From CAYNJG01 sp965216885 (GTDB taxonomy: Bacteria; Planctomycetota; Planctomycetia; Pirellulales; Pirellulaceae), in contig OZ244208.1 in assembly GCA_965216885.1 (NCBI GenBank), positions 1,054,001-1,118,000 on the forward strand: a DNA stretch of 64,000 nt, written 5' to 3'. Below the pieces are notes generated by a model. The model was not told where the DNA came from. It made no database searches and was given only the letters and a program-made list of their open reading frames with translations. Below, piece after piece: positions 44,606 through 54,445 of the stretch. Each line of letters opens with the position of its first letter. Within the stretch, counting starts at the first letter, position 1. Made by a program: the position numbers and the translations under genes.

Positions 44606-44829
44606 ATGCAAACCGTTTTATGGATTAGGTCGATAGTTGTCCGGGTGTCGCCCCGGTGTCTACTCAGGTTTCTGTTCAGCTCGTTCCAATCAGAACTGTA
44701 CATAGTTTCGAGATGACGGAGCGCTGCTACAGCAAAGGGGATCAAGGACGGTGTTCCATTGCCAGCCAAGAACGAAAAAAGTGTTCCTGTCTGGATATGA
44801 GCCACAGCGTGATGAGTCGTAGGTCGCAT
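44602..44829 (-). CDS. Possible small protein coupled to the TerS-like gene, 75 aa
   Basis: Ends in an ATGA overlap with the TerS-like gene. Reads MRPTTHHAVAHIQTGTLFSF, then LAALRHLETMYSSDWNELNR-like sequence to TTIDLIHKTVCI. It overlaps a 36-aa ORF in another frame (44742-44852) that starts with ATGA on the 21-aa peptide gene, so which of the two is translated is unclear. Confidence 0.4.
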   Translation of the reverse strand: MRPTTHHAVAHIQTGTLFSFLAGNGTPSLIPFAVAALRHLETMYSSDWNELNRNLSRHRGDTRTTIDLIHKTVCI

Positions 44830-44848
44830 TCCATGTTGGCGGTGATTC

Positions 44849-44914
44849 TCATGCGTTGTTCACAAAGAGAATTTCGAGGACGATCAACGTCAGGAAGAAA
44901 ACGAGGATGATCAT
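44849..44914 (-). CDS. Possible 21-aa membrane peptide
   Basis: MIILVFFLTLIVLEILFVNN is almost wholly hydrophobic, one membrane helix long. Its ATG overlaps the upstream stop and its TGA overlaps a following ATG, both as ATGA. The double overlap is the reason to list it; size resembles small phage membrane peptides. Confidence 0.4.
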   Translation of the reverse strand: MIILVFFLTLIVLEILFVNNA

Positions 44915-45186
44915 GCCGCACTGCTCCCGGCAAGAAGCTCGTCCAAATCACGGGCCTCGATTTCCGCCGTCTTGCCCGACTTTGACGCGGCCAACTTGCG
45001 TCCGACAAGTCCGCGTGATTGCCTTGGCGGCACGTTCGCCTCGCTTACTAGCAGGCCGATGACATGTCCCACGAATCCGGAAGCGTCGTTGTATGTGATT
45101 TTGCTGTTCATCACTCCTTCGTAACCTGGCGTTGCGTTACACGGGTACACATCGCTGTCACGGATTGGAAGGATTTCCGTGTCCAT
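44911..45186 (-). CDS. Hypothetical protein, 91 aa
   Basis: From ATG 45186 (MDTEILPIRDSDVYPCNATP), with AGGT just upstream. Contains YNDASGFVGHVIGLLVSEAN and a basic then acidic tail (KTAEIEARDLDELLAG). Its TGA overlaps the ATG of the 21-aa peptide (ATGA). First gene of the leftward chain that ends in the TerS-like gene. Family not recognised. Confidence 0.45.
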   Translation of the reverse strand: MDTEILPIRDSDVYPCNATPGYEGVMNSKITYNDASGFVGHVIGLLVSEANVPPRQSRGLVGRKLAASKSGKTAEIEARDLDELLAGSSAA

Positions 45187-45386
45187 GACCTGTGGACGCA
45201 AAATCCGTTGGTCAACGAGATCAACAGCGAAGAAAGTGGGCGACGATCATAAAGAAACGGGGATAAGGTTGGGGATAATCTCAATGGCGAGAATTGACCT
45301 TTTGGAGAAAATCCCTTGACGCCGAAGCGGCCTTTTTCTCGTGAAAACAGCCTGTTTGCCGGGGTTTAGAGGTGGTCTTGAAACCT

Positions 45387-45432
45387 ATTCCTAATCCGTA
45401 GGTCGGTGGTTCGAATCCACTCAGGCGTATTC
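45387..45432 (+). repeat. attR: 46-bp copy of the tRNA-Arg 3' end
   Basis: Identical to 21540-21585. The acceptor 5' strand and D-arm are missing, so this is a tRNA fragment and not a gene. Marks the right end of the island. Confidence 0.93.
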
Positions 45433-45998
45433 TCCCAGCGTGTGCTATCGGGGGCTTCTCATGCCCCTGGCACCCAAACTCCAAGGCGAAGTCTGTCTGG
45501 CGAAGGGCCACTCAAATTGGATTGGGCGAATCCCCTTTCTGGATGGCCATCCTGTGAACTGGCGAGTGATCGCAGATTCAAACTCGCCACGTCGTTAGAT
45601 ATTGGTGGCCCGTCGGTGTGCCCTCGCCTGAACCGAGACGAGTCCGGCAGGCGGGTAAATAAAACCATCCCGCTAGCTCTTTGCCACGACTTGCCACTCC
45701 AGGCCGAAGGCAGTTGACGCATCGCGATATGCCATAGGACCAGTACTAAAACGACTTTCCCGGCATGTTCGATCCTGCAATACAAGCGTTTCGTTAATGG
45801 GCCGGGTTTTGGGGCTTGCTCTGTCGGCGTTCGCTGGGCTCGCATTCCAGCCCGAGCATCAGTCTCTCGCAGGGGGGGGGTAGCACACTCTCCGGTTGGG
45901 TACTTCATATATATTGATTTATATGTAGTATGGCAGATGTGCTGGGCTAGGTCGTCGTGACCGTCGCACGCTGACGTTGACTGCGCGAAGAATACTAC
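45433..45998. other. Region between attR and BREX, including dispersed repeat copy 2
   Basis: About 565 bp. Holds the dispersed repeat 45752-45858 and, just after it, a run of nine G (45871 region). An A+T-rich stretch at 45909-45935 directly before brxA is the likely promoter area. No gene supported. Confidence 0.5.
45752..45858. repeat. Dispersed intergenic repeat, copy 2
   Basis: Blocks CGACTTTCCCGGCATG, CCTGCAATACAAGCGTT and GGGGCTTGCTCTGTCG correspond in order to copy 1 at 16680-16790. No ORF. Confidence 0.65.
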
Positions 45999-46589
45999 TT
46001 GCGATACAGCGCAGACATCACCGTTGGGTCGCTCAAAGTGGCGGAGAGTCGTGTGATTGCGGGTTTGTTGCTACAGGGAACGGAGGGCGACGGATGGCGA
46101 ACGGCAATTTTGCACGAAAACGTGCTGCAATTGCGTTCCACCAAGTCCGCTATCAGGCTGTCGAACCTGCTTCGTAATCGACTCCAGGCCATGACGGCGG
46201 AGCATTGGCGACTTGTACTCCACAAGAACGTCACTGTTTCTACCCACGCCTGCCTTGCGGCAACCGTGAAGCAAAGTCCAGTCCTCGCGGACTTTCTCGA
46301 TATCGTCGTTCGCGACCAGTACAGGCTATTTACCGAGAGGCTGACCCACCAAATGTGGGCGGAGTTTGTTTCGGATTGTCTTGCTCGCGAAACAAGCCGG
46401 AAAGTTTGGAGCGACTCTACCGTTCGCCGTATGCGATCGTCGGTGTTTCAGATCCTTCAGCAAGCCGGCTACATCGACACGACCAGATCCCTTCGCCTGC
46501 AAACGCTGCATATCGCAGACGAAGTAGCTGACTACTTACAGAAAAATGAAGAGGACAACGTCCTGCGTTGCATTCAGGTGTCGCCGTGA
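45999..46589 (+). CDS. brxA: BREX protein BrxA
   Basis: 196 aa, DUF1819 family; a small helical DNA-binding protein of type 1 BREX phage defence. RYSADITVGSLKVAESRVIA at the start, RLTHQMWAEFVSDCLARETS and WSDSTVRRMRSSVFQILQQA are characteristic. TTG 45999 is the only usual start after the stop at 45978, apart from CTG 45981. Its stop overlaps the GTG of brxB. First gene of a six-gene operon. Confidence 0.9.
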   Translation: MRYSADITVGSLKVAESRVIAGLLLQGTEGDGWRTAILHENVLQLRSTKSAIRLSNLLRNRLQAMTAEHWRLVLHKNVTVSTHACLAATVKQSPVLADFLDIVVRDQYRLFTERLTHQMWAEFVSDCLARETSRKVWSDSTVRRMRSSVFQILQQAGYIDTTRSLRLQTLHIADEVADYLQKNEEDNVLRCIQVSP

Positions 46590-47197
46590 CGGATCGATTG
46601 ACGACGCGACTGGACCTGATTCTTCCCCGCATCACGGCTGGAGATTTTCTTGGTGGACAGGGAATCGGAAACGAGATCCCGTTCTATGTCTTCGACTATC
46701 CACCGGCCGATGAATTGCGCATCCGCCAGCATTTGAAGTTTTTGATCGAAAAGCTTGCCAGACAATCGCCAGAGATCAACGTTCGTCACGTAAACCTTTT
46801 CGACTTCCTTTTCGACTACATCCGTTCCAGGGGATATCTGGAGAAGTCGCTCGCAAAAGAAGAAAGCGTTGGAACGGCAAAGGCTGTCAGGTCAATCAGG
46901 TCAATCGCCAGCGCCGAGAAGTTGGCCGACCATTTCGCCAAAGAGGTTGTGGAGCAGCCCCCAGATCTCGTGATGGTGTCCGGCGTGGGGTCGGCGTACC
47001 CCATCGTTCGCACACATGAACTTCTCAACAATCTCCATCGACACATGGGGCTGACTCCTCTCGTTGTCTTCTACCCGGGCGTTTACGACAAGATCACGCT
47101 CAAGCTCTTCGGAAAAGCCAGCTTGGCTTTTGACTCCGCCTCCTCTGACCGCAAACGCAAGGCCCGTTACTACCGGGCCTTTCGCTTGATCGATTGA
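46586..47197 (+). CDS. brxB: BREX protein BrxB
   Basis: 203 aa, DUF1788 family. GTG 46586 overlaps the brxA stop (GTGA) and gives MTDRLTTRLDLILPRI. LDLILPRITAGDFLGGQGIG, INVRHVNLFDFLFDYIRSRG and LVMVSGVGSAYPIVRTHELL are typical; exact biochemical role unknown, but it is required in characterised type 1 systems. The brxC start lies 11 bp after its stop. Confidence 0.92.
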   Translation: MTDRLTTRLDLILPRITAGDFLGGQGIGNEIPFYVFDYPPADELRIRQHLKFLIEKLARQSPEINVRHVNLFDFLFDYIRSRGYLEKSLAKEESVGTAKAVRSIRSIASAEKLADHFAKEVVEQPPDLVMVSGVGSAYPIVRTHELLNNLHRHMGLTPLVVFYPGVYDKITLKLFGKASLAFDSASSDRKRKARYYRAFRLID

Positions 47198-47208
47198 CGA
47201 TTGCTCGC

Positions 47209-50200
47209 ATGAAAATCAGTGACCTGTTTCGGAAAAATATTGCTCGCAACATTAACGGCGTCGTTAAGGCCGACCAGTTGGACGAGGCGTCAGTTTGGCA
47301 GGAGCTCGACGAGTTTGTCGTCACGTCGGAGTTGGACGGCCACCTGCGGAAGTTCTTCGAGCAGTACTCCGCGGCGATCGATTCCCCCAAAGACCCTGGC
47401 GTTGCTGGCAATATTGGAATCTGGGTGTCGGGCTTCTTCGGATCAGGAAAATCCCACTTCATCAAAGTCCTTTCGCACCTCCTGGACAATGCGGATCATT
47501 CGCACGAGGGCCTGACGAAACGGGCCGTCGAATTCTTCGAGGACAAGATTCAGGACGCGACGATCCTCGGAGACATCAAGCGATCTGTCGCGTCCGAGAC
47601 GGATGTGATCCTTTTCAACATCGACAGCAAGGCAGACAGCAACTCGGGGCGAGACGCAATACTCGCCGTCTTCCTCAAGGTGCTCAATGAAAAGCTTGGC
47701 TACAGCCCCGATCACGCGCACATCGCGCATATGGAAAGGTATCTCGATGAAAAGGGCAAGTTCTCTGAATTTCAACAGGCGTACCGGGTGCTGACGAATA
47801 CCGAGTGGAAGGATGAACGTGATGCGTACGAATTCAATCGTGATGAAGTCGTCGAAGCCCTCACAAAAACGCTCGGCCAGAGCGTCGAGTCATGTGGCAA
47901 GTGGATCGACACGGCGGAATCTACCTTCTCGCTCAACATCGAAAACCTCGCGAAGTGGGTCGCTGAGTATCTCGACAAACAGGGCCCCGCGCACCGGGTG
48001 ATTTTTCTGGTCGACGAGGTTGGCCAGTTTATCGGTTCCGACACGGCTTTGATGCTGAACCTGCAGACGATAACCGAACAGCTAGGCACGGTCTGCAAGG
48101 GTCGGGCGTGGGTTGTGGTCACTTCGCAGGAAGATATCGATTCTGTTCTGGGTGAAATGCGCACCAGCAGGGAAAACGACTTCTCAAAGATTCAGGGGCG
48201 GTTCAGTACGCGGTTGACGCTGTCCAGCAACAACGTGGACGAAGTCATCAAGGAACGCTTGCTACGCAAGCATGATTCCGTCCGCACCGACCTTGAAAAT
48301 CTCTACCGGCAAAAGGGCGACATACTCCGGAACCAGCTTTCCTTTCGTGATGTAGGCACGACCTACCGGCAATTCCGCGACGGCGACGACTTCGCAAACA
48401 CCTATCCGTTTGCTTCCTATCAATTCAAGCTGCTCCAGCGAATCTTTGAATCGATTCGCAAACACGGCGTGACTGGTCTGCATCTTGCCCAGGGGGAACG
48501 CTCGCTATTGGACGCCTTTCAGCATGCCGCCCTCGCCATCGCCACACGAGAAATGGGAGTGCTCGTTCCGCTCTACCTGTTCTACCCGTCCATCGAGAGC
48601 TTCCTTGACACCACGGTCAAAAGAACGATTGATCATGCCAGCAACAATGAAAGCCTGGAGCCCTTCGATGTCGATCTGCTGCGAGTTCTCTTTTTGATTC
48701 GCTACGTCGACGAAATGAAGGGCAACGTCGACAACCTGGTGACGTTGTGCCTTGCCGAAATCGACGCCGATCGGATCTCACTCAAGAAACAGATCGAAGC
48801 CAGTCTTGCCCGACTGGAGAAAGACTCGCTCATCAGTCGTAGTGGAGACCTCTACTACTTTCTGACCAACGAAGAACGCGACATCAATCAGGAGATCAAG
48901 AAGGAGTCCGTTTCCGCGGCCGACGAGGCCAAACTGCTGGGAAGCATCGTTTTTGAGGACGTGCTCCTGGACAAGCGCAAGCATCGCTACTCCGAGAACA
49001 AGAAGGACATACCCTTCAATCGCATGTGCGACAAGCACCCGGTCGGTCGCTCGTCCGAAGGTTCACTGGTCTTTGCCGTCATCACACCGCTGGACGACGA
49101 CTTCGAAAAATTCGATGACGCATCGTGCGTCATGGGTAGTAGCGCGGACGGCGGCAAGGTGATTGTCCGCCTGGACGACAACGAGACACTCGGTCGGGAA
49201 CTAAAAGGATACCTGCGGACCGAACGGTACCTCCGAACTCGCGATGACAGTACGGCCCCGCCCTCAACACGCCAGATTCACAAGGACCTTGCCAGCGAGA
49301 ATCTACGGCGGCGAAGTTTGCTCGCCAACCTGCTTCGCGAGATGCTCGCAGATGCTTCCTACTTCGCCGCCAATGACAAACTCGACATCAAGGCGACCAC
49401 GCCCGAAAAGGCAATGGACGAGGCGCTGGAATACCTGATTCGCAACACTTTCAGGAAGCTGCCCTATCTCAAGCATCTCAACGAAAACCCGGCGAAAGAG
49501 ATCCACGCCACCCTGACGCGAGGAGACACGGAACAGAGATCACTGCAAATGGATATCCCTGAGTTCAACCCTCAGGCCCTTTCAGAAGTACGGAACTACC
49601 TGTCGATGGCGTCCCAACGTGACCGGGAACTCGTGCTATACGACATTTGCTACGTAAAATTTGCCGCGCGACCCTATGCCTGGCCGGAACTGGAGACAGC
49701 CATTTTGCTGGCCCGATTGTATGCGGCCGGTGAAATCGAGTTTATGCGTGGCGGAGACGCGATCAAACGCGCTGAACTTTCCACAACGCTTTCGGAAACC
49801 AGAACCTGGCGCAAGGTGACCGTCGTCCCAAAGGTCGTTGCAAGCGCAGAGGAGGTACGGCGGGCCCGCGAAATTGGCAGGAATGTCTTCAATGAGATGG
49901 GGCCTGACTCATCGGATGGGCTCTGTACCTTCCTGCGTGAAAAGCTGCGGCTCCATCGCTCAACTTTGGAACGTTTTGCCAATCTTGCCAACGACGGTCG
50001 CTATCCCGGTGAGGAAAAGATTCACGACTCGTTGGCCACAATCAAGTCACTCCTGCTGGTTGATGACGACGCAAAATTCCTGGAAAGATTCATCGCAAAC
50101 ACCGATTCGTTAGGTGAACTTGCCGACGACTTCCCCCGTCTCGAACAGTTTTTTGAGCATCAGAAGCCGACGTGGGACAAGCTACTGCAGGCCCAACGTC

Positions 50201-50793
50201 AGTTCGACCTGAACCGGCGCCAGCTTGAACAGGATGGCGAAGCCAAACCGGCACTCGAGCGACTGGATGTCATTCGCAACGATCCCGTCCCCTTTGGAAT
50301 CATCCGGGAGGTGGATCAACTCATCCAAAAAATTCAGGAAGTCAATGCACGGCTACTGGCTGAACAACGCACGCAAACCATCCAGCAGATTGATGGACAG
50401 GTTGATGTCGTTCGTCGAGAGCTGCAGGCAGCCGATAGCGCCCCTGAACTCGCGAAGGCAAGCCTGCAGCCATTGGAAACGCTACGGAGGCAGGTCGACG
50501 CTCAAGCGAGTCTCGCTCATATCACGCAAGCGGAATCCGATGCAGTCAAACTCCGCGATGCGGCCCTCCAGCGGATTGGCGAGTTCCTGGAAACGAGGAT
50601 GACGCAGGTGTCGGGCGACAGGGACGAACCCGCACCGCTCGCCAGGTTCAAGCCGCTACGTGTCCTGCGGCCCAAGCTCCTTGCCAGCGGTTCCTTTCTC
50701 GAATCTGACGACGACATCGAGGAGTTCATCCGTGCGCTGCGAGCAGACCTGGAATCGGCAATCGCCAATGGCGAACGGGTCGAGATTCGCTGA
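47209..50793 (+). CDS. brxC: BREX ATPase BrxC
   Basis: 1194 aa, large P-loop ATPase of BREX. ATG 47209 gives MKISDLFRKNIARNINGVVK, the usual N-terminus; a TTG at 47194 is in frame but not needed. Walker A GFFGSGKSHF (about residue 75), Walker B RVIFLVDEVGQF (about 264), then a long helical and coiled-coil C-terminal part (about 980-1130, ATLRRQ/LEQDGEAK-type heptads). Predicted to act with BrxB and PglX in phage-DNA recognition. Length matches the family. Confidence 0.93.
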   Translation: MKISDLFRKNIARNINGVVKADQLDEASVWQELDEFVVTSELDGHLRKFFEQYSAAIDSPKDPGVAGNIGIWVSGFFGSGKSHFIKVLSHLLDNADHSHEGLTKRAVEFFEDKIQDATILGDIKRSVASETDVILFNIDSKADSNSGRDAILAVFLKVLNEKLGYSPDHAHIAHMERYLDEKGKFSEFQQAYRVLTNTEWKDERDAYEFNRDEVVEALTKTLGQSVESCGKWIDTAESTFSLNIENLAKWVAEYLDKQGPAHRVIFLVDEVGQFIGSDTALMLNLQTITEQLGTVCKGRAWVVVTSQEDIDSVLGEMRTSRENDFSKIQGRFSTRLTLSSNNVDEVIKERLLRKHDSVRTDLENLYRQKGDILRNQLSFRDVGTTYRQFRDGDDFANTYPFASYQFKLLQRIFESIRKHGVTGLHLAQGERSLLDAFQHAALAIATREMGVLVPLYLFYPSIESFLDTTVKRTIDHASNNESLEPFDVDLLRVLFLIRYVDEMKGNVDNLVTLCLAEIDADRISLKKQIEASLARLEKDSLISRSGDLYYFLTNEERDINQEIKKESVSAADEAKLLGSIVFEDVLLDKRKHRYSENKKDIPFNRMCDKHPVGRSSEGSLVFAVITPLDDDFEKFDDASCVMGSSADGGKVIVRLDDNETLGRELKGYLRTERYLRTRDDSTAPPSTRQIHKDLASENLRRRSLLANLLREMLADASYFAANDKLDIKATTPEKAMDEALEYLIRNTFRKLPYLKHLNENPAKEIHATLTRGDTEQRSLQMDIPEFNPQALSEVRNYLSMASQRDRELVLYDICYVKFAARPYAWPELETAILLARLYAAGEIEFMRGGDAIKRAELSTTLSETRTWRKVTVVPKVVASAEEVRRAREIGRNVFNEMGPDSSDGLCTFLREKLRLHRSTLERFANLANDGRYPGEEKIHDSLATIKSLLLVDDDAKFLERFIANTDSLGELADDFPRLEQFFEHQKPTWDKLLQAQRQFDLNRRQLEQDGEAKPALERLDVIRNDPVPFGIIREVDQLIQKIQEVNARLLAEQRTQTIQQIDGQVDVVRRELQAADSAPELAKASLQPLETLRRQVDAQASLAHITQAESDAVKLRDAALQRIGEFLETRMTQVSGDRDEPAPLARFKPLRVLRPKLLASGSFLESDDDIEEFIRALRADLESAIANGERVEIR

Positions 50794-50804
50794 AAGGGCG
50801 CATC

Positions 50805-53800
50805 ATGGAAACGAAACATCTCAGGCAATATGCGCCTCAGGCGCGCCGTGATTTCATTGAAGCCGTCGGCAACAGGGCGGCCTTCTACGGACTGTTGCCC
50901 GAACGCATCCTACCAGCCCACGAAAAGGGCGACGTCGTTCTGATCGATGACCGTCCGTTTCCCATTGGCATCGCGCCCAAGCGGAAAAAGTTGGTCAACG
51001 ATATCGCCGATGTGGGTTACGAACAATTCATCGAATCCATCGCCTACACATGGTTCAATCGTCTTGTGGCGATTCGCTTCATGGAACTGCACGGCTATCT
51101 CAGCCACGGATACCGCGTCCTCAGTCATCCGAATGATGGCTTGTCACCCGAGGCGCTGGAGTATGCCGAACGCCTTGAGCTGCCACACCTCGAACGAAAC
51201 CTGGTCGTCGACCTGAAGCTTGACGGTACCCGGGACGAAGAGCTCTATCGCCTGATACTTGTCGCACAGTGCGAAGCGTTGTATCGCGCGATGCCGTTCA
51301 TGTTTGGCACTACCAACGACGCCACAGAACTGCTCCTTCCGGATAACTTGCTGCACTCCGACTCGGTAATTCAGAAACTGGTGCGGGCATTGACCCCGGA
51401 GGATTTCAGCGAGGTAGAGGCGGTCGGCTGGCTGTACCAGTTCTACATTTCCGAAAAGAAAGACGACGTCTTTGCAGCGCTCAAGAAGGGCAAGAAGATC
51501 ACGCCGGAGAACATCCCGGCGGCCACGCAGCTGTTCACGCCGCACTGGATCGTGCGTTACCTCGTCGAGAACTCGCTGGGCCGGTTATGGATGCTGAACC
51601 ATCCCGACTCGCGGCTGGCCGAGCAGATGGACTACTACATCCGACCGGAAGAGCCAGAAACCGACTTCCTGCGTATCAGCAGCCCCGAAGAAATCAAAAT
51701 CTGCGATCCGGCCTGCGGCAGCGGTCACATGCTGACGTATGCGTTTGATCTGCTGTACGCGATTTACGAAGAGCAAGGCTATCAGGCGACCGACATCCCG
51801 CGACTGATCCTGACCCACAATCTGTACGGCATCGAGATCGACCAGCGAGCCGGAGCGTTGGCCGCGTTTGCGCTCACCATGAAGGCGCGGGAAAAGTACC
51901 GTCGCTTCCTCACCGGCGGCAAAGTCGTGCAGCCGAACATCTGCGTGCTGGAGAACGTCAAAATCGACCCCGAAGACCTGTCGGCTTACATGGACAAGGT
52001 CGGTCGCGACCTGTTCAGCGGCGGCTTGCAGGGAGTCGTGAATCAGTGGGAGGAAGCGGACAACTTTGGTTCGCTGATCCGTCCACTGGTGACGGACGTG
52101 AGCGAAGTGCTGGAGTTACTTCGCGAGCGTCAGATGGGCGAAGACCTGTTCCTTGCGGGCGTTCACCAGAAAGTGCTCAAGGCGCTGCGGCAGGCCGATT
52201 ATCTGAGTCCCAAGTATCACGTCGTCGTCGCAAACCCGCCATATCTCGGGGGGAAAGGAATGACGGCGGCAACGAAAGAGTTCTTGTCTAAGAACTTTAG
52301 CGATGTAAAAAGCGATTTTTTCTCAGCGTTTGTCATTCGCAACACTGAACTTTCGCAAGATGCCGGACAACTCGGAGTAATGTGCCCATTCGTGTGGATG
52401 TTTATTGCTGCTTATGAAAACCTGCGTCGTGAACTGGTGGAACGAAAGACGATTACAAGTCTTGTGCAGCTTGAGTACTCCGGCTTTGATGGGGCCACCG
52501 TGCCGATATGTGCGTTCACGCTTCAGAATTCCAAAGTGGCAAATTTTCGTGGTGGCTACGTAAGACTGACCGAATTTCCGGGGTCAGAAAATCAATCACC
52601 ACGGACGCTTGAAGCAATTCAAAATAATGATTGCGGGTGGTTTTACCGCGCGACGGCAGCAGACTTTCAAGCATTGCCGGGATGCCCAATCGTGTACTGG
52701 GGCACAGATCGTGTCCGGGAACTATTTGCATCGTTGGAGCCACTCGGTGAAGTAATAACCACCCGGGAGGGGCTTACAACTGGCAACAATGACCGCTTTC
52801 TGCGATTCTGGCACGAAGTTGAGGGTTCTGCGATTGCCTTCGATTGCGGTAACAACGAACAAGCAGTTAAGTCTGGACTGAAATGGTTTCCTTGCATCAA
52901 AGGCGGCGACTTTCGGAGATGGTCTGGTAACTACGAGTACATTGTGAACTGGCTAAACGACGGTGAAGAGCTTAGGACCTTCACTGACGAGCGTACGGGG
53001 CGAGTTCGGTCTCACAACTACAACGGTGATTGGGCCTTTCGTGAAGGATTCACGTGGTCTGGAATCTCAAGCGGAACATTCGCGGTACGACATGTTCCTA
53101 GTGGGTTCATGTTTGACACCAAGGGCCCCATGGGGTTTCCAAGCGGTCAAGTGACACCCTTCGCGTGCGTCGCCTTTTTGAATAGTTCGGTTACGAATCA
53201 CCTCATTAAAATGCTCGCTCCTACGCTGGATTTTAAGCTAGGACATGTACTTAACCTTCCATTCAAACCGGATTTGGCAAACCGAGTGGCGGGGCTCGCA
53301 GAGGAATGCCAACAGATTTCCTCAATTGATTGGAACTCTCAGGAAGTAGCTTGGAGCTTTCAAACCCACTCTCTCATACGACCTCCCGGCTACCAACTTC
53401 TTCAGAACAAGTACTCGGAGGTCCGGGCAGATGGAGAATCACAAGTTGAACGGATTACGACACTTGAGACGGAAATCAATCGAAGTGTCGTCGACGGATA
53501 TGAACTGGAAGATGCCGCCTATACTGCTCCGCCAGCCTCGCAAGTGAGCCTGTTGGTCAACCCCTCGTACCGCTACGACGAAGAAAAAAGCGAGTCTGAA
53601 CTTGAAGCCCTTCTTCTTGCTGACACGATGCGCGAGTTCATCAGCTACGCGGTGGGCTGCATGTTGGGTCGCTACTCGCTGGACAAACCGGGACTGATCC
53701 TTGCCAATCAAGGCGAAACGGCCGACGACTATCGCCAGCAGATTCCCGAGCCGACCTTCGCGCCCGATGAAGACAACGTCATCCCGCTGCTCGATGGCGA

Positions 53801-54386
53801 CTGGTTCACCGACGATATCAGCGAACGCTTCAAAGAGTTTCTCAAAGTCACCTTCGGCACCGAGCACTACGAAGAGAATCTCACGTTTCTGGAAAACAGT
53901 CTATTCCCGGCCAATTTGGAGGGCAAAAAGCGGAAGACCATCCGCGACTACTTCCTCAAGGAGTTCTACAACCACCACATCAAGCTCTACAAAAAGCGGC
54001 CCATCTACTGGATGTTCAGCAGCGGCAAACAGGGCGGCTTCCGAGCCCTCATATACATGCACCGCTACAACCCCAGCACCCTCAGCCGCATGCGAACCGC
54101 CTACGTCGTCCCCCTCCAAGGCAAATACAACAGCCGCATCGACCAACTCGAAGGCGACATCCCAGCCGCCACCAGCACCAGCCATCGCAGGAAACTGGAA
54201 AAGGAGCGGGACTCGCTGATCAAGCGCCGCGTTGAGCTTCAGGAATTCGACGAGAAACTCCGCCACTACGCCGACCAACGCATCGAGATCGACTTGGACG
54301 ACGGCGTGAAGGTGAACTACGGCAAGTTCGGTGACTTGTTGGATCAGGTGAAAGCGATCCACGGCAAGAAACCTGAAGAAATCTAA
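50805..54386 (+). CDS. pglX: BREX adenine-specific DNA methyltransferase PglX (BrxX)
   Basis: 1193 aa. Methylates a non-palindromic adenine site to mark host DNA. SAM motif I DPACGSGHMLTYAFDLLYA (about residue 302) and catalytic motif IV VVANPPYLGG (about 473). The region after it (about 480-920) is the target-recognition domain and is visibly more A+T-rich than the two ends. C-terminal coiled segment SHRRKLEKERDSLIKRRVEL. ATG 50805 lies 11 bp after the brxC stop. Recognition site cannot be read from sequence. Confidence 0.95.
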   Translation: METKHLRQYAPQARRDFIEAVGNRAAFYGLLPERILPAHEKGDVVLIDDRPFPIGIAPKRKKLVNDIADVGYEQFIESIAYTWFNRLVAIRFMELHGYLSHGYRVLSHPNDGLSPEALEYAERLELPHLERNLVVDLKLDGTRDEELYRLILVAQCEALYRAMPFMFGTTNDATELLLPDNLLHSDSVIQKLVRALTPEDFSEVEAVGWLYQFYISEKKDDVFAALKKGKKITPENIPAATQLFTPHWIVRYLVENSLGRLWMLNHPDSRLAEQMDYYIRPEEPETDFLRISSPEEIKICDPACGSGHMLTYAFDLLYAIYEEQGYQATDIPRLILTHNLYGIEIDQRAGALAAFALTMKAREKYRRFLTGGKVVQPNICVLENVKIDPEDLSAYMDKVGRDLFSGGLQGVVNQWEEADNFGSLIRPLVTDVSEVLELLRERQMGEDLFLAGVHQKVLKALRQADYLSPKYHVVVANPPYLGGKGMTAATKEFLSKNFSDVKSDFFSAFVIRNTELSQDAGQLGVMCPFVWMFIAAYENLRRELVERKTITSLVQLEYSGFDGATVPICAFTLQNSKVANFRGGYVRLTEFPGSENQSPRTLEAIQNNDCGWFYRATAADFQALPGCPIVYWGTDRVRELFASLEPLGEVITTREGLTTGNNDRFLRFWHEVEGSAIAFDCGNNEQAVKSGLKWFPCIKGGDFRRWSGNYEYIVNWLNDGEELRTFTDERTGRVRSHNYNGDWAFREGFTWSGISSGTFAVRHVPSGFMFDTKGPMGFPSGQVTPFACVAFLNSSVTNHLIKMLAPTLDFKLGHVLNLPFKPDLANRVAGLAEECQQISSIDWNSQEVAWSFQTHSLIRPPGYQLLQNKYSEVRADGESQVERITTLETEINRSVVDGYELEDAAYTAPPASQVSLLVNPSYRYDEEKSESELEALLLADTMREFISYAVGCMLGRYSLDKPGLILANQGETADDYRQQIPEPTFAPDEDNVIPLLDGDWFTDDISERFKEFLKVTFGTEHYEENLTFLENSLFPANLEGKKRKTIRDYFLKEFYNHHIKLYKKRPIYWMFSSGKQGGFRALIYMHRYNPSTLSRMRTAYVVPLQGKYNSRIDQLEGDIPAATSTSHRRKLEKERDSLIKRRVELQEFDEKLRHYADQRIEIDLDDGVKVNYGKFGDLLDQVKAIHGKKPEEI

Positions 54387-54445
54387 TACGCCCGCCTGGC
54401 GGCCCCGCCCGGCAACTTTGGCCTCGATACATCGTGGAACAAACC

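Noticed and set aside
43775..44716. Plus-strand ORF of 313 aa opposite the TerS-like gene
   Set aside because: It is the antisense shadow of the minus-strand gene, whose tandem HTH pattern and ATGA coupling are convincing; the plus-strand product shows no family.
45387..45432. Second tRNA-Arg gene
   Set aside because: Only the 3' half is present; the acceptor 5' strand and D-arm are missing.
45281..45511. ORFs reading through the attR tRNA fragment
   Set aside because: Such ORFs also occur opposite the intact tRNA at 21510 (RLSGFEPPTYGLGI); they are translations of tRNA sequence.
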